DNA from: Alnus glutinosa
Taxonomy: Eukaryota; Streptophyta; Magnoliopsida; Fagales; Betulaceae
NCBI RefSeq assembly: GCF_958979055.1
Contig: NC_084886.1
Span: 14,790,154 to 14,854,153, forward strand
Direction of reading: 5' to 3'
DNA: 64,000 bases
The stretch's first letter is position 1; each line of letters starts with the position of its first letter. The notes below the pieces were generated by a model that worked only from the letters and a program-made list of their open reading frames with translations, had not been told where the DNA came from and ran no database searches. The position numbers were made by a program, and so were the translations under genes. Positions 12,109 to 23,900 of this stretch are shown in pieces.

Positions 12109-15100
12109 AGCGGATTTATAATCATCTCCCATTCTCTTGATTAACATGTATGATGCAAATGGCAAGACACAAATTGTATTTTAGCTTAGATCTTATTAAT
12201 TAATTAGGTTATTAATATTTAGTTTTATGTTTTAAAAGTCCATGGTGTTGTTTTTTGTAATTCAATAAATAGGTGATTGCCATGAATTATTTTGGACAAT
12301 TCAATAAATGGACGTTATCCTCAATTATATTTGGTAAGTCATTAAATGACCGTTGCCCTAGGGTTTAGTTGTTAGTCTATTTAAGTGTCTTTTGTACTCC
12401 AATGGAGGCAGATTTTGATGAATTAAAATTATGAGAAATTGATTCTCTCTATCTGTCCTCCTTTCCCCCTAGCTTCTTCCCTCTCTCTCTTCTTCCCCTT
12501 CCTCTTCCTTAGCTTCTCTCTTTCTAGCTTGTTGTTTCTCTTCTTTCACTGTAGCTTCTTTCTCCTCGCTTTACCCTAATTTCTCTGTGTGGTTTGTGTC
12601 TATTGTTTGTCTAATATCAAATTGGCATAAGAGCCTAACATGATTGTTTTCCTGTTTTCCATAACAATTGTGCGATCTACCACTGTGCTACACCAGCAGA
12701 AAAAATACCACGACAACCATCACTCAAACACAACCACTGGCCATTATTGTCAACCTCCCCACTGCCTCCTGCAGCAAACTGTGAAACCCACACCCAAAAT
12801 GGTTGAAAGGAAAAAAAAAAAAAAAGGAAAGAAAACATCTCAAACAGTCTTAACCATTAGAACCACCCTGACCCCAAACTCAGCCACCATAAACGCTCTG
12901 CACAGAACAACTGCCCCAAGCCACCATCTTGCACAGCGCCGCCGACCACCGTGCCCCTTTTGGCCATCCAGATTGCACCATGACAGCCGCCCACTCTATG
13001 CAAAGCAGGCACAGACAGTACCGTCACAACCTTGTAGCGCCATAAACTCCTTGTTTCCGCGTCATCTCTACCTCCTTTAAGCTCTAGCCCTTGTATGGTT
13101 GTTGCGCTAGAAACATAAATAAAACTGTTGTTTGAAGCTAGGGTCATTGGTCGAATACAAAAGAAGAAGTCAAAGGGTGACAATGTTACAACAACACTTG
13201 ATTTGCTAGTAGTTTGTGCTTCACTTGTTGTTGGGCTTTAACTGAAGCCAAGAATAAATAGTGCAACAAAGACACAAATTGTTGAAAAAAAGGGGAAAAA
13301 TATATATACCCTCCTCAAATTGCCACCCCATTGTCAATGCCCCCTCCCCCCTCCTAAAAAAAAAAAAAAAAAACACTATTGATTGAGTCAATTGGCCTTG
13401 TTTGATAGAATACAAAACAATACAACACTGTTCATGCGTTTTTTTTTTTTTTTTCATTTTTTTATATTTTTCACCGCCAATCAACATCAAAACATTCCCA
13501 CTTTTTCACTTTTTATATCACATCAATAATTTTTTATTCACTACAATCCAAAACTTTTTCACTTTTCTATACATTTTTTTAAATTTTTATATCTCATCAT
13601 CACTTTTTACTAATTCCAAAATTAACAACCCACTATTCTATTATGTTTTGTTCTATACAGGTCTTTGCCAAACAAGCCCAATGTCCCTCTTCTCTAAAAC
13701 TACTAAAAATTGTCAATATCTCCCCAATGCCAGCAAAAAGGCAAAAATGACCATAAAATTGTCAATAAAACAAAATTACCCATATAAATTCGGGAAAAAT
13801 AAAATAAAAAGAGGTTCTAGGGGGTGGCCAAGGGGGCTGGTCTGGGGATGGCTGATACACCCCTTGGCCATTTGGGGTAGCCGGAATATATGGGTCCTAA
13901 GTTCATTGTTGCAATTTCTCTTTTATGCATGATATTGTAGTCAATGACCTAAGAAATACAAGTATTGTTCCACATTTTGCAATCACCTTGCCACAAGCTT
14001 TATACCATGTTCCCTCTGTTTGGACATGGACACGGACATCTAAAGAGTTGACTGCATGTTGGCTGAATATTCAAATCAAAAGGTTTACTTCTTTAATAAT
14101 TGACATGATTGGTGAAAAAAATAGTTATATTTATTCAGCTGTTGATGTCTATTGAATATGTCAAAGGAGTGTTTGACATTTTTTGGGCATATACAAGACT
14201 TCTTTACATAAATGTCTTTTCCCCCCTGGTTATACTCTCTACTAATATTTGTTTTCCTTTGCATAGGAGGGGGAACTTGATGCTGTTGCTGTAGTTCATT
14301 CTTATGAGGATGGCATGCCAGCTGGATCTCACAAGACGAGGCTAACCGCTCTTAATGTGTATTTCTTAAACAAATCCATTTATTCTGTCCTTTTTAAATT
14401 TAGCTAGTTTGGCGGAACAATATTTTTTATGGTTATTTTAATAGGTTCCTCCTATGGGTTTGTTTTACCCAACTCTTTTGGTTCCAGACGTGTATCCTCC
14501 ACCACCCCGTTCTTGGTTAGTATTGCTTATCAAGTTCTACTAGTTTGCACATGAAGAATCTGGTAGTAATTTCTGATACTATTTTAATTGTTTACTTCAC
14601 TAGGTTTCATGACTACGAGGATATGCTGGAAGATACATGGCACATGGAATTTCCAAGAAGATCTGACATATCAGATGGTTTATATCCTAGCATGAATGTT
14701 GGATTACCAATGTGGGATAGCTACCCAGTTTTTTCCGCTAGACCAAAGAAAGAAGAGAAGGTTGGCCTTGCAGAGGCTATCACAAGTAGCATTCTTTCAA
14801 CAGGTAGATTTGCATACATCTCTCCTACTATATCTAGTAAGTGATACTGATTAAATTGTCTGGTGATTGACAGGGCGTATAGACCTCCAGAGAAAGTTAT
14901 TTTGTAGCATACAATTGGTGAGTTTGGGAGCACCGGTGGACTGTGTGAGATCCTATTTCTGTATATTCAATGTAGGCAGGAAGAAATAACATTGTTTTGT
15001 GCTTTAGATAGGTGGAGTGGCTTTGACAAGTGGTCTTGTGCCTGCAGTGGAGGAAAGGTTTGTTCAACTGTTGCTTTAGAAAGAACGTGTGTAATTGTGT

Positions 15101-18100
15101 TAGTACTATCAATTTTATATTATACTTTATTTGATAGATTTTCCCACAAAAAATTTCATACTTACGTAATGGCTTTAATAAGGCCCAGGAGGAATGAATC
15201 TGTCCAATGTGTTTTAGTCCTTCACCATGATTAGTAAAGTGTGTTTTTAAACCGACAATTTTTTTAAACACATTCTCAAACGGGACACATTCAGCGATTT
15301 TGTTTAAAAACACACTTTTGGCCTGCAAAATCGCAAGACCAAATGGATTCTAATTTAAAATTGACTCTTTTAAATGCTTTCTGAAATGTAGTGGACCTAT
15401 TCAGTTTCCTTGGGAGATTCCAACACCATTTTAATGTTTGTACTAGTCTTATTTGTCCTTTCTTGTTGCAGAGTTTTACATGCAATTCCTTCGAATGAAG
15501 CAATTGATACTGTTGAGGTTAGTTTAAACGTGTCATCCCCTTCTCCATATTGCACAGCTTTACGTTCTGTTTCTTGGAAGCTTCTTCATTCAGAAAATAA
15601 GCTTCTTAACTCCAATTTTGACCTTTTTCTTGGATGACGTTTGTGTCGCTGCATTCAATATTTGTGCTTGTAGTCCTAAAATTAATGATTCATTTTTTAT
15701 TTTATCTTATGATACATAATTCAACTCTTTTGAATATATCATAAGAGGTTGCATATAGGAAAACAAAGCAGCCGCAGCAATCAGGTTAGAGCCCTAGATG
15801 GCTGTCAAAATCAACCTTTTCAAACCTAAAGGTTTTGAAACCTGATTTCTCATAAATCAGCTCCTTTGTCAGAAGACAAACATATGCACTCCATAAATAC
15901 CCATGGTTACTTGAACTTGTATAAACATAACAGCTTAACGATCCCATGGGCAGATGAGCATAATTTAGTAAGCACCCAACTAGTCTATTATTTTGATCGC
16001 ACTGGCCCCCATCTTCGTTTATGGATAAACTTTTTAAGTGCAGGCCGATTGCTGCTGCGTCACTAGAATTTTTGTTTATTCACCTAAAACAATGCGGATA
16101 TCTTTCCGAATAAGTATGAAAGACATCCAGAACTATGGAAGTTATTTACAAAATGTCAACAAAGCTATACATATTTATAATTTCTGGTATTGTTTCACAT
16201 CCTTGGTTCTTATGCATGCAATCAGATAGTCAAACATAATAAATGTTTAAAATTCTCCATTATAAGATGAAAAATACATGGCCGTGTCTCCTTGTCTAGA
16301 AATTTTTAATTGCCATGTCCAAGAGTTTGTGTCTATGCTAAAACATGACACCTCATCCATATCCAAAATCATAGCAAAATGGTCACACGTTTAGATTAAT
16401 TTTTCTTGGGAAAGAAGAAAAGATCTTTTGAAAATTTATAGATAAAACTATGTTTAAGTGGGGAGAAAGCTGAAAAGGCCCATTGACAAAACAATCAATG
16501 AGTTAAATTCTAGCAAAGTTGCTCCTAGCCTGGTAGTGGCAATAGTATGACTTTAGTTATTTTTCTACTTCTTTTTTAGCTCCAGAGTTATACAACTGTA
16601 TGCGCTGATCAAGATGTTAATTTTATATGCATCATCAGTTTTTGACCTCTGAGATTCCTCTTGTACTTCCTAAATCATCTCTTCTCTCAATTTCGTTCAA
16701 TTTTGGATGAAAGATTTTCTGACTTTAATGTATCTTAAATAGGTTTTGCAATCAAGAGCAAATCCAACTTTTGTGTCATGGAAAGGCGGAGTGGTAAGTC
16801 AAGCACTCACCACCACTCTCTTTTAAAGTTGATTCTGATATGTGTTTGTTTTCTGCTACTGCCTTTTTTCTTCTTTCTTTTTTTCATTTTTATGGTTTTC
16901 TTCTTACAATTTTAACATCTGAATTACTTCCTGTGTGCATTGGTAGAATACATGTCACCATAAACATGAGAAGTATTATCTAATATTTCCCAAAGACTAT
17001 GACTTGTCTTAATGTTTTGAAGTTGTTTCAGATTTGAAGATATTTTGGCTAAGTCAGAATTGGAACCCTGTTGGTAATGTAGAGAAGGTCTGGCTTGCAT
17101 TTTGAGTTGCAGGGTTTCATCTTTGTTTATGAAGTACCTAGGTCTTCCGTTGGGTGCTCCTTTTAAGGCCAAATCAATTTGGGACGGCAGTGTTGAGAAG
17201 ATTGGGCAATGTTTAGCTGGTTGGAAGTAGTTGAACCTGTCTAAAAGGGGGTAGGATAGCCTTCATTAAGAGTACCTTGTCTATTCTGCCTACTTATTTC
17301 TTAGACCGCTGCCCCCTCCCGGCTCAAGTTGCTAGGCGCATTAAGAAGTTACAGTGAGATTTCTTGTGAGGAGGTTTTGGTGAAGAGTTCAAATTTTACT
17401 TAGTAAGTTGGCCCAAGGTATGTTCTCCGATATCTGAGGGCGGTTCAGGGGTCCGAAATTTGCTTATGTTCAACCGTGCGCTTTTAAAGAAGTGGTTATG
17501 GCGTTATGCGTACGAGAGAGAGAGAGGCTTTATGGAGAGTGGTGGTGGATCTTAAATATGATAGTCAATGGAGCGAGTGGTGTTCTAATGAAGTTAGTGG
17601 GTCACATGGGGTTGGTCTTTCAAAATTCATTAAGAGGGGTTGGGAGGAATTTTCGAGGTTTTATAGATTTGAAGTGGGTGATGGTTCAAATGTTGAAGTT
17701 TGACATGATGTGTGGTGTGTTGAGCAACCCCTTATGGTCGTTTTCGGAGTTGTTTAGTATTGCCTGCACTAAGGAGGCCTTCGAGGCGGATCACCTTCAA
17801 TTATCAAATGGCTATCCTCAAACCTCATTGGAATGTTAATTTTGTCAGAGTGGCGCGTGATTGGGAGATAAATTTTTTTACTTAATTCTTCAATTAGTTG
17901 TATTCCGTCATATTGAGACGGGGCAATGAGGATACTTTCCAAGAGAGGATTGTTTGATGTAAGATCGTTTTATAATGTCTTAATTTCCCATGTTAGCATT
18001 CCTTTCTCTTAGAGGAGTTTGGCAGAGCAAGGCCCCATTGAGAGTGTCTTTCTTTGCGTAGTTGGCCGCTTTAGGTAAGATCTTTACTATGAGTAATTTA

Positions 18101-18623
18101 AGAAAGAGGCAAATCATTGTGATAGATTGGTGTTGCATATGTAAGAAGAGTGGAAAAACCGTACACTTCTTACTCCATTGCAAGATAGCTAGTGCCGCAT
18201 TGCTTGATGTAATGCATTTGGAGAGAGAGAAATTATTGAAACTTTGAAGGCAGAAAGAGGACGTTGGTGAAGTTAAAGGTTTTCTTCTTCAATACCCTAT
18301 ACCAATGGATGGCTGCCTTTGAGTGTTTTCATTACTTTTTTGTATTTTATTTTTTTATTTTTTTTTCTAGTTAGGTGTTTCTCTTCTATACCTCCTGTAT
18401 ACTTGGGTGCACTTTTTTGCGCATTTAATGAATTTCTTATATATATATAATCCCTTTTGTTACAACATCTTCTTGACAGATTCTCGGAATTCTTGATTTT
18501 GGCCGGGATGCTTGGATACATCGAGAAGACTGGATTCGCAATGGAATTCACATTGGAAGTGGCAGAAAATACAAGGACTCTTATTTCCTTCAAGCACAAG
18601 CAATGTGTTACATTAATTCCTAA
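1068..18623 (+). CDS. ARP9: Actin-related protein 9 (ARP9), complete 20-exon gene
   Basis: Exons: 1068-1070, 1159-1231, 1356-1465, 1755-1814, 1923-1988, 2553-2655, 5689-5897, 6471-6591, 9699-9763, 10461-10550, 10928-10978, 11940-12071, 14267-14356, 14445-14515, 14604-14803, 14874-14917, 15008-15057, 15472-15517, 16743-16793, 18480-18623. Together they give 1779 nt, i.e. 592 aa plus stop, close to the length I recall for Arabidopsis ARP9 (about 600). All introns are GT-AG and the phases join without a break. The coding part of exon 1 is only the ATG, directly followed by GTAAG; exon 2 opens [16 protein letters not shown]. Other landmarks are [15 protein letters not shown] (phosphate-loop region of the actin fold), [48 protein letters not shown] [17 protein letters not shown], and the C-terminal [18 protein letters not shown]. 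Plant ARP9 is a divergent nuclear ARP, linked to INO80-type chromatin remodelling and Arp8-like in character (family knowledge). Several introns contain transposons; a broken tandem copy lies downstream. Confidence 0.93.
2341..2386. repeat. (CT)n microsatellite in ARP9 intron 5
   Basis: An uninterrupted CT dinucleotide tract of roughly 18-19 units. The matching position in the duplicated locus (about 26177-26194) has a much shorter CT tract, so the array length changed after the duplication. Confidence 0.85.
2964..4492. mobile_element. TIR-bearing DNA element in ARP9 intron 6
   Basis: The segment begins near CTCCATTTGTTTCGATGGG and continues ACATTTTCAACTAAAAATA. It ends near a CATTTTCC-type sequence followed by AAAACAAACAAAGC. 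The ends are therefore imperfect inverted copies of the motif GTTTGTTT...AAAACATTTTC. No transposase frame is visible, so it would be non-autonomous, about 1.5 kb. A diverged copy occupies the same intron in the duplicated locus (about 26779-28318), so it was there before the duplication. The exact ends and target duplication were not resolved. Its termini resemble those of the 652-bp element at 30943. Confidence 0.5.
5296..5338 (+). repeat. T-run followed by 24-nt G-run in intron 6
   Basis: About 19 T residues run straight into 24 G residues. The paralogous intron (29132-29170) keeps the T/G arrangement, but its G tract is interrupted by single T residues. Such a tract can form a G-quadruplex in the sense RNA. 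Homopolymer length in an assembly is also error-prone. Confidence 0.8.
7174..8700 (-). mobile_element. L1-type LINE-derived retrocopy in ARP9 intron 8, with 14-bp TSD
   Basis: GATTGCTATATCTT occurs perfectly at 7174-7187 and 8687-8700 and brackets a minus-strand insert ending in a poly-A tail (T-rich 7188-7203 on the plus strand). Reading the minus strand from 8686: a pyrimidine-rich leader, then an ATG at 8527 opening a frame with an RNase H-like domain typical of plant LINE 3' ends ([19 protein letters not shown], then AAVLSDSNG). After frameshifts come [15 protein letters not shown] (about 7800-7880), a further frame to 7374 ending near [19 protein letters not shown], and a 3' UTR-like segment. 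The order (RNase H before the linker normally upstream of the endonuclease) suggests a chimeric or rearranged template. Reading frames are broken, so no active protein is expected. A piece of this insert (about 7803-7883) reappears in the ARP9 pseudogene. Confidence 0.75.
12081..12107. repeat. (CT)n microsatellite just inside intron 12
   Basis: A CT tract of about 13 units begins a few bases after the exon-12 splice donor (12071/12072, GTGAGTT). It resembles the CT array near the RAD5B intron-3 donor, but here the donor is a normal GT. Confidence 0.85.
12180..13390 (+). mobile_element. Probable truncated LTR retrotransposon in ARP9 intron 12
   Basis: 12180-12619 looks like a 5' LTR. It has a promoter-like TATTTAAG at about 12380, a pyrimidine-rich leader, and an end at CTAATATCA. 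This is followed at 12623 by TGGCATAAGAGCC, a degenerate form of the initiator tRNA-Met primer binding site (TGGTATCAGAGC). The roughly 770 bp after it show no gag or pol frame and no second LTR was found, so this would be a truncated or defective element. Its left boundary is uncertain. Confidence 0.4.
13394..13679. mobile_element. MITE in ARP9 intron 12
   Basis: Left end GGCCTTGTTTGATAGAA and right end TTTGCCAAACAAGCC are inverted copies. The AT-rich interior contains phrases such as TTTTTATATCACATCA and CACTTTTTACT that recur in the MITE at 38871-39150, so both belong to one family. No coding capacity. Target duplication ambiguous. Confidence 0.6.
16960..18450 (+). mobile_element. Degenerate L1-type LINE (3' half of ORF2) in ARP9 intron 19
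   Basis: Translating through several frames recovers the C-terminal half of a plant L1 ORF2. There is a reverse transcriptase end with [17 protein letters not shown] (about 17130-17180). Then comes [12 protein letters not shown] and [13 protein letters not shown] sequence (17490-17600), then [10 protein letters not shown] (17670-17705), and a zinc-finger-like segment around [18 protein letters not shown] (18130-18185). Many stops and frameshifts make it a fossil. The 3' end near 18370-18450 (CTTGGGTGCACTTTTTTGCG then an AT repeat) is typical of LINE tails. It is 5'-truncated. The ARP9 splice sites on both sides are intact. Confidence 0.75.
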
Positions 18624-18879
18624 AAGGTGACAGGGCCTCCTGCTCTGATTTTATTAGTTCAGCATTGAAGGTGCTAATTGCAACTTAAAGCAAAACATTA
18701 AATCATAGTTTTTGAACTTTGTCGACTTTATACCACCCTTGAAGGAGCAGATATTGCCTGTCATTTTCTGATTAATAAAAAACTTATCTTCACCCTTTTA
18801 TCCTCATATATCTTAATTCTAACTGCCATTAGAATTGATACTGAAGTTGTTTATAAATGCACCAAATTTGATGTTAGAG

Positions 18880-19272
18880 GTTGTTTATAAGTGCACCATT
18901 AAAATGAGTAACTTTGATATTTTATGGCACTATTTACCGGTTTCATTTTTGGACTTGCAGGTTTGACTAGCAGAGTGCACCATTAAAATGATGCGAGAAA
19001 AGGGTTGACTGTTTGTGTTTTCATTTGTACAGATCTTCATCTAAGTATGTGAAATATGCTTTCTGTAAGGACCAAATCTTTTAGCATAGCTTACTACATC
19101 AAGGAGTGGATCATGAAATTTTTTGAGCTCATATATGTCCACTTCTTTTCTTCACCTGCTTGCAAAATCAATTTCGTACTCTTTTGGAATAGCTTAAGGA
19201 TACATTTGGTACGCGGAAAGGCTATATTCATTCGACATTATCATATATTCCAACACTTGGAATAATCATTCG
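18880..19272. other. ARP9 3' flank that is part of the duplicated unit
   Basis: Sequence after the ARP9 stop (from TTGTTTATAAGTGCACC at 18881) reappears at 30624-31670. From about 19198 it includes the left part of a small inverted-repeat element (ATTTGGTACGCGGAA, then GGCTAT), seen more completely at 31604-31925. This marks the right limit of the tandem duplication at about 19272 in the original. Confidence 0.6.
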
Positions 19273-19739
19273 GGATACCTTATTGTCCTAGCGTCACAAT
19301 AAATGATATAAGGTTTGATAGGTTTAGTCGAGTTTGATTATAACTAAATAATTCCATCGATTAAACTCAAGTACAAACACACAGATTGCAACAACGTTTT
19401 CATTTCTGTGATTGAAATTAAAGTTGGTTGATAAAATCTTTTATCAATTAGAAGAGATTTTGAATTAGATTCCGTTTACACCAAAAAAAGTTGTGTAACC
19501 CGTAGACCCAATAAGTATCAAGAAAAGAAAAAAAAGAAAAAAGAGAGTTAAATCAGTATAAACCAACAAGTAAAACGAGCTATAAATGATTGGTGTTTAT
19601 CAATTGTCCCCACATGCCACGGATTTTGGGCAGCTAGTGCCACAAAAGTCTCTTTGAGAGAGGTGTTAGAAACCCAATTGCGAAAACTTCAAAGAGTAGG
19701 TTGTGGAAGAGTCGTTAAGATGGTAGTAGCCTACTTTAT

Positions 19740-19942
19740 ATCCCACATCGGAAATAGACGAACCGGGTGTGGGAAAGGGTTTCCTATAAATATTGCTTGC
19801 GATGGAAATTTGAAATTTAAAAGGGTCGGTTGGCTAAATATGCCACGCTCGCCCTCAGTTGGTGAGTGCTGTATGGCTATCAAGACATATGGCCGACATA
19901 ATTTGTGGAACTCCAATAGGGTTGGCTCGTTCTGGCCGACCC
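19740..19942 (+). promoter_or_regulatory. snRNA-type USE and TATA pair with possible small transcript
   Basis: ATCCCACATCG at 19740-19750 matches the plant upstream sequence element of snRNA genes (RTCCCACATCG). TATAAATA follows at 19785, 34 bp downstream, which is the spacing known for Pol II snRNA promoters in plants. Transcription would begin near 19815-19825. GGGTCGG (19823-19829) can pair with CCGACCC (19936-19942) and close a domain of about 120 nt. The downstream sequence does not match U1, U2, U4, U5, U6, U3 or U12 as I know them. The same CCCACATCGG motif also occurs in some plant LTRs, so this may be a promoter relic. Confidence 0.3.
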
Positions 19943-20638
19943 TCCTATATACATGTACTTCAAAAAATTCCAAGGATAAGTGAGTCCTGCACTATCACTA
20001 TACAAATCCAACACAACTGCCTTCAATCCAAAAGAAAACAGAAAAAAAAAAAAAAAAAAAAGAAACAAAGATGCCTTACATTGAACGAAGTTGTGTTAGT
20101 GGTAGTGAAGGAATCATTTCTCAATTACGAGTGCCTCCAGACCCAGGCTCCTTCGACGCTGTTTCCATTCTTGAATCTACCCTGCAGAAGAACTCTGGAA
20201 TGCTGTCCTCAGCGTTCCGAGAATTGTACCTGAACCCGAGGACTCCGGCGGAGTTAGTAATGGCGAAATTGGAATTAAAAAAAAAAAAAAAAGGAAGGAA
20301 AAGCAAAACCGAAACGCAGTGCAATAGAAGGAGCAACAGCAACGGCTAACGGGCGATTCTAACTTCTAATTTCAGTGTTCTTGCAGTGACTCAGTCCATC
20401 TGCCATGGGAAGAACGACCAGACGAACCCTCAGAGCTTCTACCACTGATTCAGCCAACTGGAAAATCTGAGAAGTTTTTTCTTTTATGTTCGCAGGATTA
20501 CCTAGAAACCGTGGTTCCTACACAACTCGCCGAGCGAGGCTCCAATCTAGTCGTCATCAATCCAGGTACCGTGACCCTAAGCCTATCCCTACTCGCGCAC
20601 ACACAAACCATTACTATTCAGCACTGAAATTCACTAGC

Positions 20639-20873
20639 TTTTAGTGTTAACTCAGACTGGTATGTTAGTTAAATACCAGCTGGCAAGTCAGTTAAGATAG
20701 TTGGTTAATTGTTAGTTGATTTAGTCGATAATGTTAACAGATTACAGTTCAGTAGTTCATTCTTTTTGTATAAAGATAGAGTCTTGTACAGATTGTTATT
20801 CATTCAATACAAGAGAGAAACTTTCTCCTCTGCTTTCTTCTCTGTTTTCTCTGTTCTTCTTCCATATTTGATA
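20639..20873 (+). repeat. 5' LTR of the copia element
   Basis: 235 bp, from TTTTAGTGTTAAC to CATATTTGATA. It contains a promoter-like TATAAAG at about 20778 and a pyrimidine-rich leader next to the primer binding site. It differs from the 3' LTR at one base. Confidence 0.93.
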
Positions 20874-20902
20874 TGGTATCAGAGCACAATCAACTTCCAA
20901 AC

Positions 20903-23900
20903 ATGGAAATCCCTAGTTCATCTCTCAATTCCGCTGAATTCTCTGATTCTTTATTTCTACATCATGGAGATAGTCTGAATTCCATCCTTGTTTCTCAACC
21001 TCTGACGGGTGAGAATTTCAATTCTTGGAGTCGATCGATGTTGATGGCTCTAAGTGCCAAGAACAAACTTTGTTTGATCGATGGTTCATTGCCGAAACCT
21101 TCGAATTCTTCAACAATTTTCAAGGCTTGGACAAGATGCAACAATATGGTCTTGAGTTGGATCATCAACTCGGTCTCGAAGGAGATTGCAGCAAGTATAA
21201 TCTACATTGATAACGCTGAAGCTATGTGGAAAGACCTAAAGGAGCGATTTTCTCAAGGCAATGGCCCTCGAATTTTTCAACTTCAGAAGTCAATCGCTGC
21301 TATTACTCAAGGATCCAACTCGGTAAGCTCCTACTATACCCAGCTTAAGAGTGTTTGGGATGAGCTTTCAAATTACCGTCCAATTCCTCAGTGTTCTTGC
21401 GGACGCTGTATTTGTGGTTGTACCAAAACAATCATGGATTTTCATCATCAAGAATACATTTACCATTTTCTTCTGGGTTTAAATGATTCTTTTTCTAATA
21501 TTCGTGGCCAAATTCTGCTGCTTGAGCCACTTCCCCCAATCAATAAGGTCTTCTCTTTGGTCTTGCAAGAAGAGAGACAAAATGAGTTATCTGCAGGGGT
21601 TTTTCAATCATCTCAGTTTGGAGAGAGTTCTGCTTTGATGACAAGCAAGGCTCCTTCTCCTTCTGCCAATGTTAAGAATGCTAAACAGGCTTTCCGCAAG
21701 CCAAAACCAGTTTGTAGTCACTGTGGTGTGACCGGGCATACCATTGAGAAATGCTATCGGATTCATGGTTTTCCTCCCGGGTTCAAGTTCACTAAAGACA
21801 AGTCTGTTGGGACTTCATCTGCTAATCAAGTTCAGACTGTAGATACTACAAGTTCACCAATGCCATTTTCTCAAGCTCAAGTTCAGCAAATGATGGCATT
21901 CATGCATAATATGCAAGCTTCTTCTTCCTCATCTGCCCTTCAAGCAGGTAGTCTTTCAAATACTACCTCTGATCGTTTGATCCCTTCACCTGAAGGTAAT
22001 CCTTTTTCTTTTGTTCACTGTACCTCATTATACTTAGACCCTAAGCATTCAGTTTTTTCTTCATGCCATACTTCTATTGCTTCTACACCTCATACTTGGA
22101 TAATCGACACTGGAGCCACTGATCATATGATCAACTCCATTTCTTTATTCACTTCCATCATAGCTACTATTTCCACTAAAGTTAAACTGCCCAACGGCCA
22201 ATTTGCTCTTGTTACTCATATTGGTACTGTCAAAATCTCAACACATTTAACACTCACTAATGTTTTGTGTGTTCCTTCCTTTTCATTCAATCTTCTTTCA
22301 GTTAGCAAGTTAGTCCGTTCCGTTAACTGTTGTTTTCTTTTCTTTGCTAACTACTGCTTCATACAGAATCTAACAACATGGATGACGATTGGAGTGGGTA
22401 GAGAAGCAAATGGACTGTTCTACTTGCTGGACAACCCTGATATGCTTTCAAAAGCTGATTCTTCTTCTTGTAAATTTCCTGTTCCCTTTCAATTTTCTGC
22501 TACTGTTAAATCTGTATCCACAGACATTTGGCACTATAGGTTGGGACATTTGCCTCCTTCTAGACTTCAATTTTTACATTCCAATAATCAACACATTTCG
22601 TGTGATTTGATATCAACTCCTTGTACTATTTGCCCTTTGGCTAAACAGAAACGTTTACCTTTTCCTCATAGTGTTACTGTTTCTATTTCTATTTTTGATC
22701 TTATACATTGTGATATATGGGGTCCCTTCTCGGTTGTTTCAATGAATGGTCATCATTATTTTTTAACTATAGTTGATGACTATAGTCGATTTACATGGAT
22801 TCATTTGTTACAATCCAAAGACCAGACCCGAAATCACCTTCAATCTTTCATTAATTTTGTTGAAACTCAGTTCACTTCAAGAATCAAAGTCCTACGTTCG
22901 GATAATGGTTCAGAATTCAACATGTGTGATTTCTATTCTGCTAAGGGTATTCTATATCAACTTAGTTGTGTAGAATCTCCTCAGCAAAATTCTGTGGTCG
23001 AAAGAAAATATCAACATCTTCTTAATGTAGCTCGTTCACTTCGATTTCAAGCTAGTCTTCCTCTTAAATTTTGGGGAGATTGTCTTTTGACAGCTGCTTA
23101 TCTCATTAATCGTATTCCTACCCCAAATTTGTCCAACATCTCTCCTTTTGAATTACTTCATGGTCTGTCCCCTACATATGATCATCTTAGAGTTTTTGGA
23201 TGCCTTTGTTATGCATCTACTCTTTCTAGACACCGAACCAAATTTGATCCTAGAGCTAAACCTTGTGTTTTTCTTGGATACCATTTTCAGCAAAAAGGTT
23301 ACAAATTATTTGATATTCATAATCATTTTGTTTTTGTTTTCCGAGATGTGATTTTTCATGAATCAATCTTTACTTTTGCTGTTGGTCTTCTTAAAACTTC
23401 TTCTGATGGTGTTTTTCTTTTTCCACAATCTGTGTCTTCTGATCATTCTTCTTCTGTTTTACCAAATGCTGTTCCAGATACTTCTTTTCTTAATTTTCCA
23501 GATATTTCTTCCTCACAGCCTGCATCTTCATCACAGCCTACACCTCAATCCCAGCCTACAACTCAATCCCAGCCTACAACTCAATCCTAGTCTATCCAAT
23601 CTACATCTCAATCCCAGTCAGCACCTCAATCATTACCTGAAACTCAAATTCAACATGTTCCTAGAAGATCATCTCGCATAAAACAAAAACCAGGTTATCT
23701 ACAGCAGTACCATTGTTAACTTGCTTCTCAATCTTCTCCATTTTCTGATTCTGTGCAGTTAAATTCAGGTAACTTGTACTCCATTTCTTCATCTCTTTGT
23801 TATGATCATTTGTCTTCTTCTTATAAAACCTACTGTTTGCAAGTTTCCTCAACCTATAAACCTCAATTTTTTCATCAAGCCAATAAATTCCAGCATTGGC

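Noticed and set aside
12640..13080. Open frame of 146 codons in intron 12
   Set aside because: Low-complexity H/T/P-rich translation inside the presumed LTR-element remnant; no gag similarity seen.
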